Source: Oscillospiraceae bacterium
GTDB taxonomy: Bacteria > Bacillota > Clostridia > Oscillospirales > Acutalibacteraceae
NCBI GenBank assembly: GCA_015066345.1
Contig: SVOQ01000006.1
Span: 41,035-105,034 of the forward strand
Length of the DNA stretch: 64,000 bases
Reading direction: 5' to 3'
The number at the start of each line of letters is the position of its first letter. Position 1 is the stretch's first letter. Positions 38,491-48,281 of this stretch are shown in pieces. Both the position numbers and the translations under genes were made by a program. Under the pieces are notes generated by a model. The model saw only the letters and a list, made by a program, of their open reading frames with translations. It made no database searches and had not been told where the DNA came from.

Positions 38491-38515
38491 AACCCGTTGC
38501 ATAGCAATGGGTTTT
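38491..38515 (+). terminator. Intrinsic terminator
   Basis: AACCCGTTGCATAGCAATGGGTTTT. Confidence 0.7.
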
Positions 38516-38622
38516 GCCGTTTATGTAGAAAAAACAACCGAATACCCCAAAGCCCTTGAAAAAGAAAAGCAAAACCCATAAACTATAATCACAAAGGGTA
38601 CCTGAAAGAAAGGTGGCGTAAA

Positions 38623-39057
38623 ATGAATTTCAAATTTTTCATTGATAAGCATCGTGAGGAGGAAGTGATAGTTTACGCTCACGAAAAAAATCAAATCGTT
38701 TATGAAATAGAAAGAATTGTACAACAAAGCAACCACGATTTGTTTGGTTATACAGAAACCGAGGCTAAAAAGCTGAACCTGCTTGACGTTAATTGCTTTA
38801 TAACCGAAAGCAACAAAACGTACGCTATTACAAACGAAAAGCTACAGGTTAAAATGCGATTATACGAGGTTGAAGGCATACTTAATGATAGCTTTATAAA
38901 AATCAATCAATCCTGCATTGCTAACATACGGCAGATAGAAAAGATAGAAGCAACCTTCTCGGGTTCACTTTCGGTTGTTTTCAAAAACGGCTACACAGAC
39001 TATATTTCAAGAAGGAATTTAAAAGCTGTAAAAGAAAGGTTGGGTGTTAAATTATGA
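38623..39057 (+). CDS. LytTR DNA-binding domain regulator
   Basis: FITESNKTYAITNEKLQVKMRLYEVEGIL...FIKINQSCIANIRQIEKIEATFSGSLSVVFKNGYTDYISRRNLKAVKERLG. Confidence 0.9.
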   Translation: MNFKFFIDKHREEEVIVYAHEKNQIVYEIERIVQQSNHDLFGYTETEAKKLNLLDVNCFITESNKTYAITNEKLQVKMRLYEVEGILNDSFIKINQSCIANIRQIEKIEATFSGSLSVVFKNGYTDYISRRNLKAVKERLGVKL

Positions 39058-39479
39058 ATAAATACTTAAAGTCATTTTTATTGAGAGGTCTTATTTTTGG
39101 AGGCTTCGGTCCTATAATTCTTGGGATAATTTATTTCTGCATCTCGATATTCCATCACGAAATAATCTTCGGCGGAACCGAGATTTTATTAGGAATAATC
39201 TCCGTTTACATTATGGCATTTGTCCACGCAGGTGCAAGTATTTTCAATCAGATAGAAGAATGGGGCTTGAATAAATCAATAGCTTTTCACTTCGGCACAC
39301 TTTATCTTGCCTATTCCCTGTGCTACCTTATAAACAGTTGGATTCCCTTTGACATCAAAGTATTCGGCATATTCACCGCAATATTTATCGGAGTTTACTT
39401 TGTAATATGGACCATAGTTTACCTCTGTGTAAGAAATGCAAGTAAAAAGCTTAATGCAAAGCTAAAGGCTAATATATAA
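39054..39479 (+). CDS. DUF3021-like membrane protein
   Basis: Four TM segments, overlaps the LytTR gene; typical LytTR partner. Confidence 0.82.
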   Translation: MNKYLKSFLLRGLIFGGFGPIILGIIYFCISIFHHEIIFGGTEILLGIISVYIMAFVHAGASIFNQIEEWGLNKSIAFHFGTLYLAYSLCYLINSWIPFDIKVFGIFTAIFIGVYFVIWTIVYLCVRNASKKLNAKLKANI

Positions 39480-39482
39480 ACG

Positions 39483-39524
39483 AAACCTCCGTACAGACCG
39501 CAATCTGTACGGAGGTAATTTTTT
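39483..39524 (+). terminator. Intrinsic terminator
   Basis: AACCTCCGTACAGACCGCAATCTGTACGGAGGTAATTTTTT. Confidence 0.88.
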
Positions 39525-39597
39525 ATTTTAAAAATCATATTCTGCGGCAATTTTTTCAAAATCTTTCAGAAATTGACTCATATTAATCACCTGTTAT

Positions 39598-40407
39598 TCA
39601 GAAATACTTTTCAGCATAATCCTCAATTATTTCCCTTGATTTTATTTTAGCTTCCGGGTCCTTATCAAGAGCGTGACCTGAATTTTCAAAAAGCAGAGCA
39701 TCGTGCTTAACGTCGTTTTCTTCAAGTAAGTCCAAGAATTTTTCAATATGCCACATAGGAATAAGATCGTCGGACTTTCCGTAAAAAACCGCAGTAGGTA
39801 TACACTCTTTACTGACATAATTTATAGGCGAAATCCTCGCAAGAGCATTCTGCACCTCGGCATTGGACAAATTATCCTTGGTAACGTGGAAACCGCTGCA
39901 CTTTGAAATGATACTGTATTTCCATTCCTCAAATTCACCCGAAATTCCCATAAGAAAATCAGGCTCACCAAATATTACGGGAGGACAGTAAACACAAGCC
40001 GCCACAGGTTTTATTGGTGATTCATCACACCTTATGTAGGCATAAAGAAGAGAAAGATGTCCCCCTGCAGAACCACCCGACAACATCACTTTTTTGATAT
40101 CGAATCCATATTCGGAGCATTTAATTTTTATGGTTTTAAGTGCCGATGTTATATCGTCAAGTTCATTAAAAACACTTAAATCTTCCGAAACAAATCGGTA
40201 GTTCATTGTGACACATATACACCCTCTGTCTGAAAAATACTTCGCATCGGGGTGGTGTATAGTTTTGTCACCATCGTGCCATCCGCCACCATGAATAAAG
40301 AGTATAACTCCCTCACTGTATTTCACGTTTTCGGGAATAAAAATATCAATCCTGTGTCTTTCGTGATTGCCGTACACAACTTCATTTAAAATAATAGTTT
40401 TATCCAT
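39598..40407 (-). CDS. Alpha/beta hydrolase (acetyl-esterase/BD-FAE-like)
   Basis: VILFIHGGGWHDGD, VTMNYRF, LSGGSAGGHLSLLYA, GKSDDLIPMWH, NSGHALDKD. Confidence 0.88.
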   Translation of the reverse strand: MDKTIILNEVVYGNHERHRIDIFIPENVKYSEGVILFIHGGGWHDGDKTIHHPDAKYFSDRGCICVTMNYRFVSEDLSVFNELDDITSALKTIKIKCSEYGFDIKKVMLSGGSAGGHLSLLYAYIRCDESPIKPVAACVYCPPVIFGEPDFLMGISGEFEEWKYSIISKCSGFHVTKDNLSNAEVQNALARISPINYVSKECIPTAVFYGKSDDLIPMWHIEKFLDLLEENDVKHDALLFENSGHALDKDPEAKIKSREIIEDYAEKYF

Positions 40408-40409
40408 AA

Positions 40410-41540
40410 TCAATCCTCAGAAAAAACTTCTTTTATGGCTTCAAGATAGCCGTAGCCATACAGGTCGTCGGGCTCAAGATAACTGGTTTCCGTCCACTCA
40501 TTCCAACTGTTCACGGTTATAAACGGAGCTTTCATTATTTTGTTTTCCGTTGATTTATCTGCAAAAGCCTTTATTTTTTCACAAGCTGTTCTGAAATTCT
40601 CGGGTGTGTTATCTACAACCACACCGGGAACGAATTCATTAAATCTCACGTTATTATCCCAGCCGACGGAAATATTGGGGTAGAAAGGAATATTAAGGTT
40701 TTCACATTCACCTTCAATTGCATTTATGTAATTGTCAGTAACCTCGGTAAATTCACCGTCAAGATCCGTTGAGCACCCCCAGTTATAGCTTGTAACCGAC
40801 GAAGCACCCAAATAATCATACATCTGCGAAGACTTAACACCCTTTTGTGAATCATCATCACGAAGCCAGTTAAACACACGGTCACGCCAATGTATAAACT
40901 GAAGATGCAAACCCTTGAATCCCGCCTCAACGGTTTTTCGGTTAAATTCTTCAATTGCTTTTTTACATTCATCGCTTGTACCAAAGGAACGGATAAAATT
41001 GTCAATATCAAAAATCATATAAACGGGACAACCGTCTATACAGTAATAATTTTCTTTAAGAAAATATTTTTCAATGGTTCTGTCGCATATTTCCGAAAAA
41101 ATCTTCGGAGTAACCACACCACTCCATATAACCGTTTCAAGGTCATTATCAGAATTCCTCTTATCCCACAAATGATTTGCGTTATGGTTTGCCCACATAA
41201 GGCAGAATTTCATATCCGTGTTATTTTTGGCTTTCAAAAAACCGTCATTAAGGCAGTTTTCAAGGAATGGACGGTTATCATACCAGTACCAGTCGTAAAT
41301 AAATACATTTACACCGTGGGAAACGGCACACTCAATCTGCTTTTCCATAACGGTGCAATCCGCCTCATTCTCGTAACCCCACAAGGGTACACGTGGCCAA
41401 CGACAACCCTTATAACCCTTATCGGTCATAGCCTTAACCGTCTGCCACTCACCTATTCCGTCCGGCCAGAAAATACGTGTACGAGGCTCATCCCCTGTAT
41501 AGGACGGCCATACAAAAGCGGCAATATCATATTTTTTCAT
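40410..41540 (-). CDS. GH99-like / WbsX family protein
   Basis: AAFVWPSYTGDEPRTRIFWPDGIGEWQTVK, GVNVFIYDWYWYDNRPFLE, FCLMWANHN, NSWNEWTETSYLEPD. Confidence 0.85.
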   Translation of the reverse strand: MKKYDIAAFVWPSYTGDEPRTRIFWPDGIGEWQTVKAMTDKGYKGCRWPRVPLWGYENEADCTVMEKQIECAVSHGVNVFIYDWYWYDNRPFLENCLNDGFLKAKNNTDMKFCLMWANHNANHLWDKRNSDNDLETVIWSGVVTPKIFSEICDRTIEKYFLKENYYCIDGCPVYMIFDIDNFIRSFGTSDECKKAIEEFNRKTVEAGFKGLHLQFIHWRDRVFNWLRDDDSQKGVKSSQMYDYLGASSVTSYNWGCSTDLDGEFTEVTDNYINAIEGECENLNIPFYPNISVGWDNNVRFNEFVPGVVVDNTPENFRTACEKIKAFADKSTENKIMKAPFITVNSWNEWTETSYLEPDDLYGYGYLEAIKEVFSED

Positions 41541-41606
41541 AATACACACCTCGCAGATTTTGGTGAGATAAATGTTCAAACGGAGCTTTTTGTTTTGTTG
41601 TTAAAT

Positions 41607-42044
41607 CTATGCTCTTACCGGTTCGCCGTATTCTCGTTTCATTGCTTCCATTGAAACTACCCACTGTTTGCCGAATTTACATACATCAACACCGTTAACA
41701 AGCTTGCCGTATGCAATTGCCTTGCGGAGTGTACTTTCGTTCAAATTCCAAAGGAATGTTGCATCGCTGAAAGCCATAAGTCCGTCAAAGGGTGTTTTAA
41801 TTTCTTCGCCATTTGCCCAAAGCTCATCGCAAGAGATGTCAATATCATCATTCCATATAATGCCGTAACCGCCTTGGTCAACTATTACCGAACTGAAAAG
41901 TTCAGGTGAATCCTTAAGGGATAAAAAGAAACTGTACTTTTCAAAAAGCGGTGCAACATCATAAATCTTTGTTACACCCTCGCAAAACTGTACGCTGAGC
42001 TTGTAATCAGGCAGAGCATTTACATTTTTAACCTTATGAAACAT
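41607..42044 (-). CDS. DUF2442-like protein with C-terminal HTH-like domain
   Basis: YKLSVQFCEGVTKIYDVAPLFEKYSFFLSLKD...; C-terminal LWNLNESTLRKAIAYGKLVNGVDVCKFGKQWVVSMEAMKREYGE. Confidence 0.75.
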   Translation of the reverse strand: MFHKVKNVNALPDYKLSVQFCEGVTKIYDVAPLFEKYSFFLSLKDSPELFSSVIVDQGGYGIIWNDDIDISCDELWANGEEIKTPFDGLMAFSDATFLWNLNESTLRKAIAYGKLVNGVDVCKFGKQWVVSMEAMKREYGEPVRA

Positions 42045-42056
42045 ACAAAAACCTCC

Positions 42057-42311
42057 TTACTCAAGAGGAGAAAGAGTGATAAACTCCTGTGTTTCCCAAA
42101 TCTTTAAAAGCTCATCCTTGTGCATAGCACTCCATTCGAGAACCATTTCAAGTGCTTTCTTGGGAAGTTCTCCTTCTAAAACAGTACCGTCGTTAATACA
42201 AATTGCAGCCATGTGGTCACCGTAAATTGCGTGGAAGTGCGGTGGATTATGTTCTGACTGCTGAAAATACATACGGATAACAATTCCGTAAAATCTTGAT
42301 AATACAGGCAT
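42057..42311 (-). CDS. DUF4160-like protein
   Basis: MPVLSRFYGIVIRMYFQQSEHNPPHFHAIYGDHMAAICINDGTVLEGELPKKALEMVLEW. Confidence 0.85.
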   Translation of the reverse strand: MPVLSRFYGIVIRMYFQQSEHNPPHFHAIYGDHMAAICINDGTVLEGELPKKALEMVLEWSAMHKDELLKIWETQEFITLSPLE

Positions 42312-42340
42312 CGGATAATCTCTCCTTTCACTTGTATTGT

Positions 42341-42356
42341 ATCACTGTATCGTGAT
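42341..42356. promoter_or_regulatory. Inverted repeat upstream of DUF4160-DUF2442 pair (possible operator)
   Basis: ATCAC TGTATC GTGAT about 30 bp upstream of the start codon. Confidence 0.4.
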
Positions 42357-42514
42357 ATTGTCAATAAATATTATAGCATCAAACAAACGATTTATACATT
42401 TTCCAGCTGTATTTTCATCATATCACAGAAAAATACTGCTTTCAATAAAAGCGATATATTTGTGTGGTGAAATATTTTGGTGAAATATTTTTCTTGCGAA
42501 AAATATGAAATATA

Positions 42515-42644
42515 GTGATATTCCGCCTATGGCGCAGTGATATATTTTACAATGCAAAATGTGATATTTCTGCCTATGGCAGAGGTGATATTCTATTCGC
42601 AAGCAACTCGGCTTTAGCCGAATATCACTACAAAGCAATATCAC
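42515..42644. repeat. GTGATATT / mini-hairpin array with inverted right half
   Basis: GTGATAT(T) at 42515, 42537, 42561, 42585; AATATCAC at 42621 and 42637; spacers CGCC-TAT-GGCG, ATTTT..AAAAT, TCTGCC-TAT-GGCAGA. Confidence 0.87.
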
Positions 42645-42683
42645 TTTCGAAGAAAATAAAACTCGCATAAGCGAATAGAACTG

Positions 42684-42715
42684 AAAAAGACTTCACAAAA
42701 GTGAAGTCTTTTTTC
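42684..42715 (-). terminator. Terminator downstream of tRNA-Ala
   Basis: AAAAGACTTCACAAAAGTGAAGTCTTTTTT. Confidence 0.75.
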
Positions 42716-42791
<76 letters not shown>

Positions 42792-43064
42792 ATGTTTGTG
42801 CTATGCAATGAAGTACTGCGTAATGAAGTTGCCTTCGGCAAACGATGTGCTCACGCAATGAAGTTTCTTTCGGCACACTACTGTAGAAGTATAGCATTTA
42901 AATGTTATTTCGTCAAGGGAAACTTGCTTTTTTGTCCAAAAAAACTATTAACTTTTTGTTTATATTATTGTATGAATTTTGTTAATATAATGTTTACAAA
43001 ATTATAATAATTGTGATATAATTAAATGTGTTTAGACTAAATCTTTTTTGAAAGGATTGTTTTT

Positions 43065-44936
43065 ATGAAAAAGACCAAGAAATTGTTGGCATTGCTTCTT
43101 GCCGTTGTAATGCTTTCAAGCACTCTTTGTGCAAGTGTTAACGCTATTGACTGGGGCGGTCATACACCCTACGTTCCCGTAGATGATGATGTACTTCCCA
43201 CAATTATCGTTCCCGGCTTGTTCCAGAGTGAAACAATATATTACGAAGACGGCAAGGTTGCTCTCGATGCTAACGGTGACCCCTACAAAATGCCCTTCTT
43301 TATGGACACTACCGCTGAAATCGTAGGTGCGGCTGTTACAGAAGCTCTCGTTCCCATTGCCGAACTCCTTATTAATCAGGAAGATAAAGACGCTATGGCA
43401 GCAAACGCTGTTGCCGATGTTCTTTGCGAAACCCTTATGGGCAAGCAGAAACTCGACGAAACAGGTCACTTTGTTAACGACATCCGTGCTACCGCGTACA
43501 ACGATTCTTTCGCTGACCTCTCCGATTATGATAAGAACACAGTTCTTGAGCACTTCCCCATGGAATACTACATCGAGCACGCAGGTGCCGATAAACTCTA
43601 TGTTTTCTCATACGCATCACTTGATAATATGATTGACATAGCTAACAGACTTTATGACTACATCCAGTTTGTTAAAGAAGATTCCGGCTACGACAAAGTT
43701 AATATTGTTCCCATTAGCCAGGGTGGTTCTGTTGCAGATGCTCTTTTAGAAATCTACAACGAAAAAGACCGTTCACTTGCTGAAGATATCAACAAAATGG
43801 TATTTGCAGTTCCCGCAATCAACGGTTCAACTCTTGTTGGTGAAATCCTTGAATTCGGTCTTATTGACGAGGACAATGAGCTTTACTGCGAAATGCTCCC
43901 CGCTCTTCTCGGCGAAGATAATATGTTAAGCTATGTTGTTAACATCGTTTTACGTATTATGCCCAATGCGGATTTACACACAATTCTTGATGTTGTATTC
44001 GACACATTCATAAGCGAGTACGCAGGTTACTCAACCGCTCTTTGGGGTCTTTGCCCCACAGAAAACTACCCCGGTGCCCGTGAGAAATATCTTATGGCTG
44101 AGGGTATGGAACAAATCAGAGAACAGACTGACTGGTTCTATCAGGCACAGCTTAACGCATACGACAACATCCTTAAGGCTCAGGCAGACGGTGTTCAGGT
44201 TTACGACATCGTAGACTACAACAAACCCCTCGTTCACATCGTTGACTCCTGGAATATGCCCGCAGACGGTATCATTCAGGTTGATTCAACTTCAATGGGT
44301 GCTTACGCCGCAGGTAACAACGTTAAACTTCCTGCAGATTATGTTCCTACACATTCTAACTGTACAGACCCCGAAAACCACAACCACAAAGATCCCAACA
44401 ATCTTATTGACCCCTGTACAGGTCTTCTTCCCGAAACAACTTTCTATTTTGTAAATCAGTCACACGAAAGCTCAGCTTCCAATGACGTATTTATGAAACT
44501 CGCTTCTGCAATTCTTATGGACTCTAACTTCACAAGTGTTCATTCCTATCCCGATGTATTCCCTCAGTTCAACACAGGCAGAAATACAAAGGGTATTGCT
44601 AAAGATGCTGAAGAATACAGAGATTTTGACACAAGCATCCTTAACGCCGAAGACAAACTCGAACTTGAAGAAGCTATTATTCAGGTTGAAATGATGCTCA
44701 ACAATACAGTTGTTGACACAAGAGAAGTTGAAGCTGCTAAGGTTAGATTCTACGATATTAAAGACAGAGTTGACTGGGTAGCAGAAAACAACGGTGATTA
44801 CAATGCACCCGTTCCCGAAAAAGAGAATACAGCATACCTTGATTTCAGTTATCTTCTCAAAGATATTCTCTCAATCCTCAGTGACATTCTCTTCAAATAC
44901 TTCGGCGGTGCCGGTTTCAGCGAAATCTTAAAATAA
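43065..44936 (+). CDS. Secreted alpha/beta-hydrolase-like protein
   Basis: Signal peptide; TIIVPGLFQSE; nucleophile-elbow-like VPISQGGSVADAL; hydrophobic C-terminal tail. Confidence 0.65.
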   Translation: MKKTKKLLALLLAVVMLSSTLCASVNAIDWGGHTPYVPVDDDVLPTIIVPGLFQSETIYYEDGKVALDANGDPYKMPFFMDTTAEIVGAAVTEALVPIAELLINQEDKDAMAANAVADVLCETLMGKQKLDETGHFVNDIRATAYNDSFADLSDYDKNTVLEHFPMEYYIEHAGADKLYVFSYASLDNMIDIANRLYDYIQFVKEDSGYDKVNIVPISQGGSVADALLEIYNEKDRSLAEDINKMVFAVPAINGSTLVGEILEFGLIDEDNELYCEMLPALLGEDNMLSYVVNIVLRIMPNADLHTILDVVFDTFISEYAGYSTALWGLCPTENYPGAREKYLMAEGMEQIREQTDWFYQAQLNAYDNILKAQADGVQVYDIVDYNKPLVHIVDSWNMPADGIIQVDSTSMGAYAAGNNVKLPADYVPTHSNCTDPENHNHKDPNNLIDPCTGLLPETTFYFVNQSHESSASNDVFMKLASAILMDSNFTSVHSYPDVFPQFNTGRNTKGIAKDAEEYRDFDTSILNAEDKLELEEAIIQVEMMLNNTVVDTREVEAAKVRFYDIKDRVDWVAENNGDYNAPVPEKENTAYLDFSYLLKDILSILSDILFKYFGGAGFSEILK

Positions 44937-44946
44937 AATAAACATA

Positions 44947-44987
44947 AAGAAATCGGAGTTCGTTATGAACTCCGATTTTTATTTTTG
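44947..44987. terminator. Bidirectional terminator
   Basis: AAATCGGAGTTCGTTATGAACTCCGATTTTTATTTTT. Confidence 0.88.
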
Positions 44988-44990
44988 TTT

Positions 44991-45758
44991 TTATTTTTCA
45001 GTAAGTATCATATTTACAAGACCGGGATTATCCGTAATAATACCGTCAACCCCTGCTTTAAGAAGTTTCTTTACTCTTTTTTCGTCGTTTATTGTCCAAG
45101 GGTTAACCTGTAAACCTGCGTTATGGGCTCTTTTAACGTAACCCTTTGTAACGTACATATAGAAAGGATGTAAAGCATCTGCGCCGATTTCTTTAGCAAA
45201 ACCTACGGGGTGAGTTGATATCTTAAATCCCATTGTACTGTTGGGACTGTAAAGAATACCTGTTTTACAGTTCTTATCAACTTTTTTACAAACTACAAGT
45301 AATGCAGGGTCAAAACTTGAAATAAGAAGTTTATCAAATAAACCGTGGTTCTTTACTGCGTCAATTGTCTTTTCCGCAAGTTCAGTACCCGCTTCACCAA
45401 AATGCTCACTTTTAAGTTCTATATCAAGAACTTTCATATCGTCGCCCATTGATTTACTGATTTCAAGGAATTCATCAAGCGTGGGTATTTGAACACCCTC
45501 AAACTCCTCACCTTTGTATTTACCGAAATCAAAAGCACGAAGTTGCTCCAAGGTCATATCCTTAATAGCACCATTACCTGTTGATGTTTCATCAATGGTA
45601 AAGTTGTGACAAACAACGGGTATACCATCCTTAGTAAGGTGAATATCAGTTTCAAAACCATCACAACCGATTTCAATCGATTTTTTAAATGCTACTATTG
45701 TGTTCTGGGGTGCTACCATATTAGCACCTCTGTGAGATATTACATTACACTTAGCCAT
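44991..45758 (-). CDS. Glycerophosphodiester phosphodiesterase
   Basis: VISHRGANMVAPQNTIVAFKKSIEIGCDGFETDIHLTKDGIPVVCHN. Confidence 0.95.
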   Translation of the reverse strand: MAKCNVISHRGANMVAPQNTIVAFKKSIEIGCDGFETDIHLTKDGIPVVCHNFTIDETSTGNGAIKDMTLEQLRAFDFGKYKGEEFEGVQIPTLDEFLEISKSMGDDMKVLDIELKSEHFGEAGTELAEKTIDAVKNHGLFDKLLISSFDPALLVVCKKVDKNCKTGILYSPNSTMGFKISTHPVGFAKEIGADALHPFYMYVTKGYVKRAHNAGLQVNPWTINDEKRVKKLLKAGVDGIITDNPGLVNMILTEK

Positions 45759-45768
45759 AAAAAGCACC

Positions 45769-46896
45769 TCATTTTTTTAATAATAAGCCAAAAGTAACTC
45801 CTGCACCAATTGCTAAAAGTCCACCTGCAGTACCTGCGATAAGTGCGATTTTCTTTTTAACCATATCGTCCGCATCCCAGATATAACAAAGGTCATTCCA
45901 CAGGGATTTACCGACTATATCGTTATATGTCAGGGTAAAGGTTTCGTAGTCTCCCGTTGCCTCGTCAATGTCAAACACTCTGACACCACGGCAGAAGTTA
46001 CCGTAACAACGGAACGAAGCACAAGGTGTCTGAACAAAGTTAATGCCGTCAACTACACCTGTAAAACAATTACCGTGGTCGTGACCGAATACAACCGCCT
46101 TAATATCGCCACATTCCTTCATAGCTTCCATCTGCCCTGTTTTTTTGCTAACGGCAGATACGTATTCCCCAAGATGACCTTGGCACTCAGGTTTGAGTTT
46201 GAAAAACTTATTATCGGGACCTCTTACCGCATCTTTATCGGCGGGGTCGCATTCCTCAATAAGTTCAAGAGTTTCAAGCATAGGAATATGTTGAAACATA
46301 AGTGAAGGTACGGGCTCACCGCCATTTTCGGCTTTGAGTTTTGCACTCGTGTTTTTGTACCACTCCACTGCCTCAGGCTTAACGTATTCAAAGCATTCAT
46401 CCTTCTCTTTGTCGTGCCACGCAGTGTCAAGCATCCATATATTAAACTTTATCTTTTCCCCATCCTCAGAATAAATAGGGATATTATATGTGTCACAGTC
46501 GCCACTGTCTGTACCATCAAGACCAACATTGCAACTGTACTGTCTATAAAAGTCCGCCTGTTCTTCCTTTGTCATACGGTTACGGTCATCGTGATTACCG
46601 TAAATCATGGCAAAGGGTATTTTTCTTTCCTCAATTGGTGAAATGAGCTTATCAATGGCAACACCCATAGCTTTCATTTCACTGGGTTTGTCTTTCACAA
46701 AAAGCGGTGTCCACAACTCGCAGTCATCAAGGTGGTTACCTAAAATATTATCACCCGTAAGTACAATCAGGTCGGGTTTCAAATCATCATACGCCTTATT
46801 GAGCATACGCATCATAGTATGGCGTACATGTTGCAAATCCTGAGCATCACTTACCTGCAATATTCTGAATTTACCGTTTTTAAATTTTAATTGCAT
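45769..46896 (-). CDS. Metallophosphoesterase with C-terminal TM
   Basis: ILQVSDAQDLQ, VLTGDNILGNHLDD, AMIYGNHDDRNRM, FQHIPMLE, VFGHDHGNCF; C-terminal IALIAGTAGGLLAIGAGVTFGLLLKK. Confidence 0.9.
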   Translation of the reverse strand: MQLKFKNGKFRILQVSDAQDLQHVRHTMMRMLNKAYDDLKPDLIVLTGDNILGNHLDDCELWTPLFVKDKPSEMKAMGVAIDKLISPIEERKIPFAMIYGNHDDRNRMTKEEQADFYRQYSCNVGLDGTDSGDCDTYNIPIYSEDGEKIKFNIWMLDTAWHDKEKDECFEYVKPEAVEWYKNTSAKLKAENGGEPVPSLMFQHIPMLETLELIEECDPADKDAVRGPDNKFFKLKPECQGHLGEYVSAVSKKTGQMEAMKECGDIKAVVFGHDHGNCFTGVVDGINFVQTPCASFRCYGNFCRGVRVFDIDEATGDYETFTLTYNDIVGKSLWNDLCYIWDADDMVKKKIALIAGTAGGLLAIGAGVTFGLLLKK

Positions 46897-46901
46897 TTAT
46901 A

Positions 46902-48260
46902 TCACCCCAATGCAGGAATCATTGACTTTGCAACACCGAAATACACTAAAAGTGAAACGGCGTCAACTATTGTCGTAATAAAGGGACTTGCCATAACTGC
47001 AGGGTCGAGCTTCAGTATTTTTGCCAATATGGGCAATACACAACCAATAATTTTCGCACATATAACCGTAGCACAAAGTGTCAAAGCAACTACAAGTGCA
47101 ACCGTAATATCGACTCCGTCAGTTTTGAGAAGCATCTGGTCAATTAATATCATCTTCACAAAACACGCTACGGCAAGGGAAACACCGCAAAGAAGTGAAA
47201 CGCGGATTTCCTTCCACATAACACGTAAAACGTCTTTAACCTCAACTTCACCTAAGGAAAGACCACGTATTACCGTAACTGATGCCTGACTGCCGGAGTT
47301 ACCGCCCGTACCCATAAGCATGGGGATGTAAGCCGTAAGAATAACTACTTTAGAAAGGGCATCTTCAAAAGATGAAATAATAATACCCGTAAATGTTGCG
47401 GAAAGCATAAGTAATAATAACCAAGGTATACGCACCTTCCACAAATCCCATACGGAAGTTTTAAGGTAGGGCTTATCCGTGGGGGCAATAGCCGCCATTT
47501 TCTGGAAGTCCTCTTCTGCCTCTTCCTGGATAACGTCAATAGCGTCGTCAACCGTAACAATACCTACAATGCACTGTTCTTTGTCGAGAACGGGAATTGT
47601 AAGAACGTCATATTTATTAAATAACTGAGCAACCTCTTCTTTGTCGGTTGAGGTTGTAACAGTTATGGGGTTATCATCCATTACATCCGTAACAAGCTCG
47701 TCATCATCACAAGTAAGTAAGTCCATTGCGCTTATAGTACCTAATAACTTGTGCTTTTCTATAACATAACAGGTGTTAACCGTAACAGAGTCTTCACCCT
47801 TGGATTTAATTTTCTTAAGTGCATCACCTATGGTCATTGTGGGAAAAAGGCTGATGTACTCAAGGGTCATAATACTACCCGCACTATCCTCGGGATAATT
47901 GAGAATAGTATTGATAACCTGTCTTTTATCCCCTGCCGCAGAAAGCATACGCTCAACTACGTTTGCGGGCATTTCTTCAATAATGTCTACGGTATCGTCA
48001 ATAAACATATCATCCATAATGTTTTTTAACTCACTATCCGTAAACGCCTCTACAAGGACTTGTTCCTTTTCAGGCTCAAGGTATGTGAAAACCATTGATG
48101 CACTCTCTTTAGGAATAAGCCTGAAAAGTAAAACCAACTGTTTTTCTTCAAACTCGGGAAGCAAGTTTGCTATGTCAACAGGGTTCATTGTGTCAAAAAT
48201 GCTTTTGATAGCTTTATATTGCTTTTCGTTTAAAAGTCTTTCAAAAACTTCTCTTGTCAT
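46902..48260 (-). CDS. mgtE: Magnesium transporter MgtE
   Basis: MgtE N domain, CBS pair, PMLMGTGGNSGSQASVTVIRGLSLGEV, PFITTIVDAVSLLVYF. Confidence 0.95.
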   Translation of the reverse strand: MTREVFERLLNEKQYKAIKSIFDTMNPVDIANLLPEFEEKQLVLLFRLIPKESASMVFTYLEPEKEQVLVEAFTDSELKNIMDDMFIDDTVDIIEEMPANVVERMLSAAGDKRQVINTILNYPEDSAGSIMTLEYISLFPTMTIGDALKKIKSKGEDSVTVNTCYVIEKHKLLGTISAMDLLTCDDDELVTDVMDDNPITVTTSTDKEEVAQLFNKYDVLTIPVLDKEQCIVGIVTVDDAIDVIQEEAEEDFQKMAAIAPTDKPYLKTSVWDLWKVRIPWLLLLMLSATFTGIIISSFEDALSKVVILTAYIPMLMGTGGNSGSQASVTVIRGLSLGEVEVKDVLRVMWKEIRVSLLCGVSLAVACFVKMILIDQMLLKTDGVDITVALVVALTLCATVICAKIIGCVLPILAKILKLDPAVMASPFITTIVDAVSLLVYFGVAKSMIPALG

Positions 48261-48281
48261 TATCCGTTCCTCCTTTGCTTT

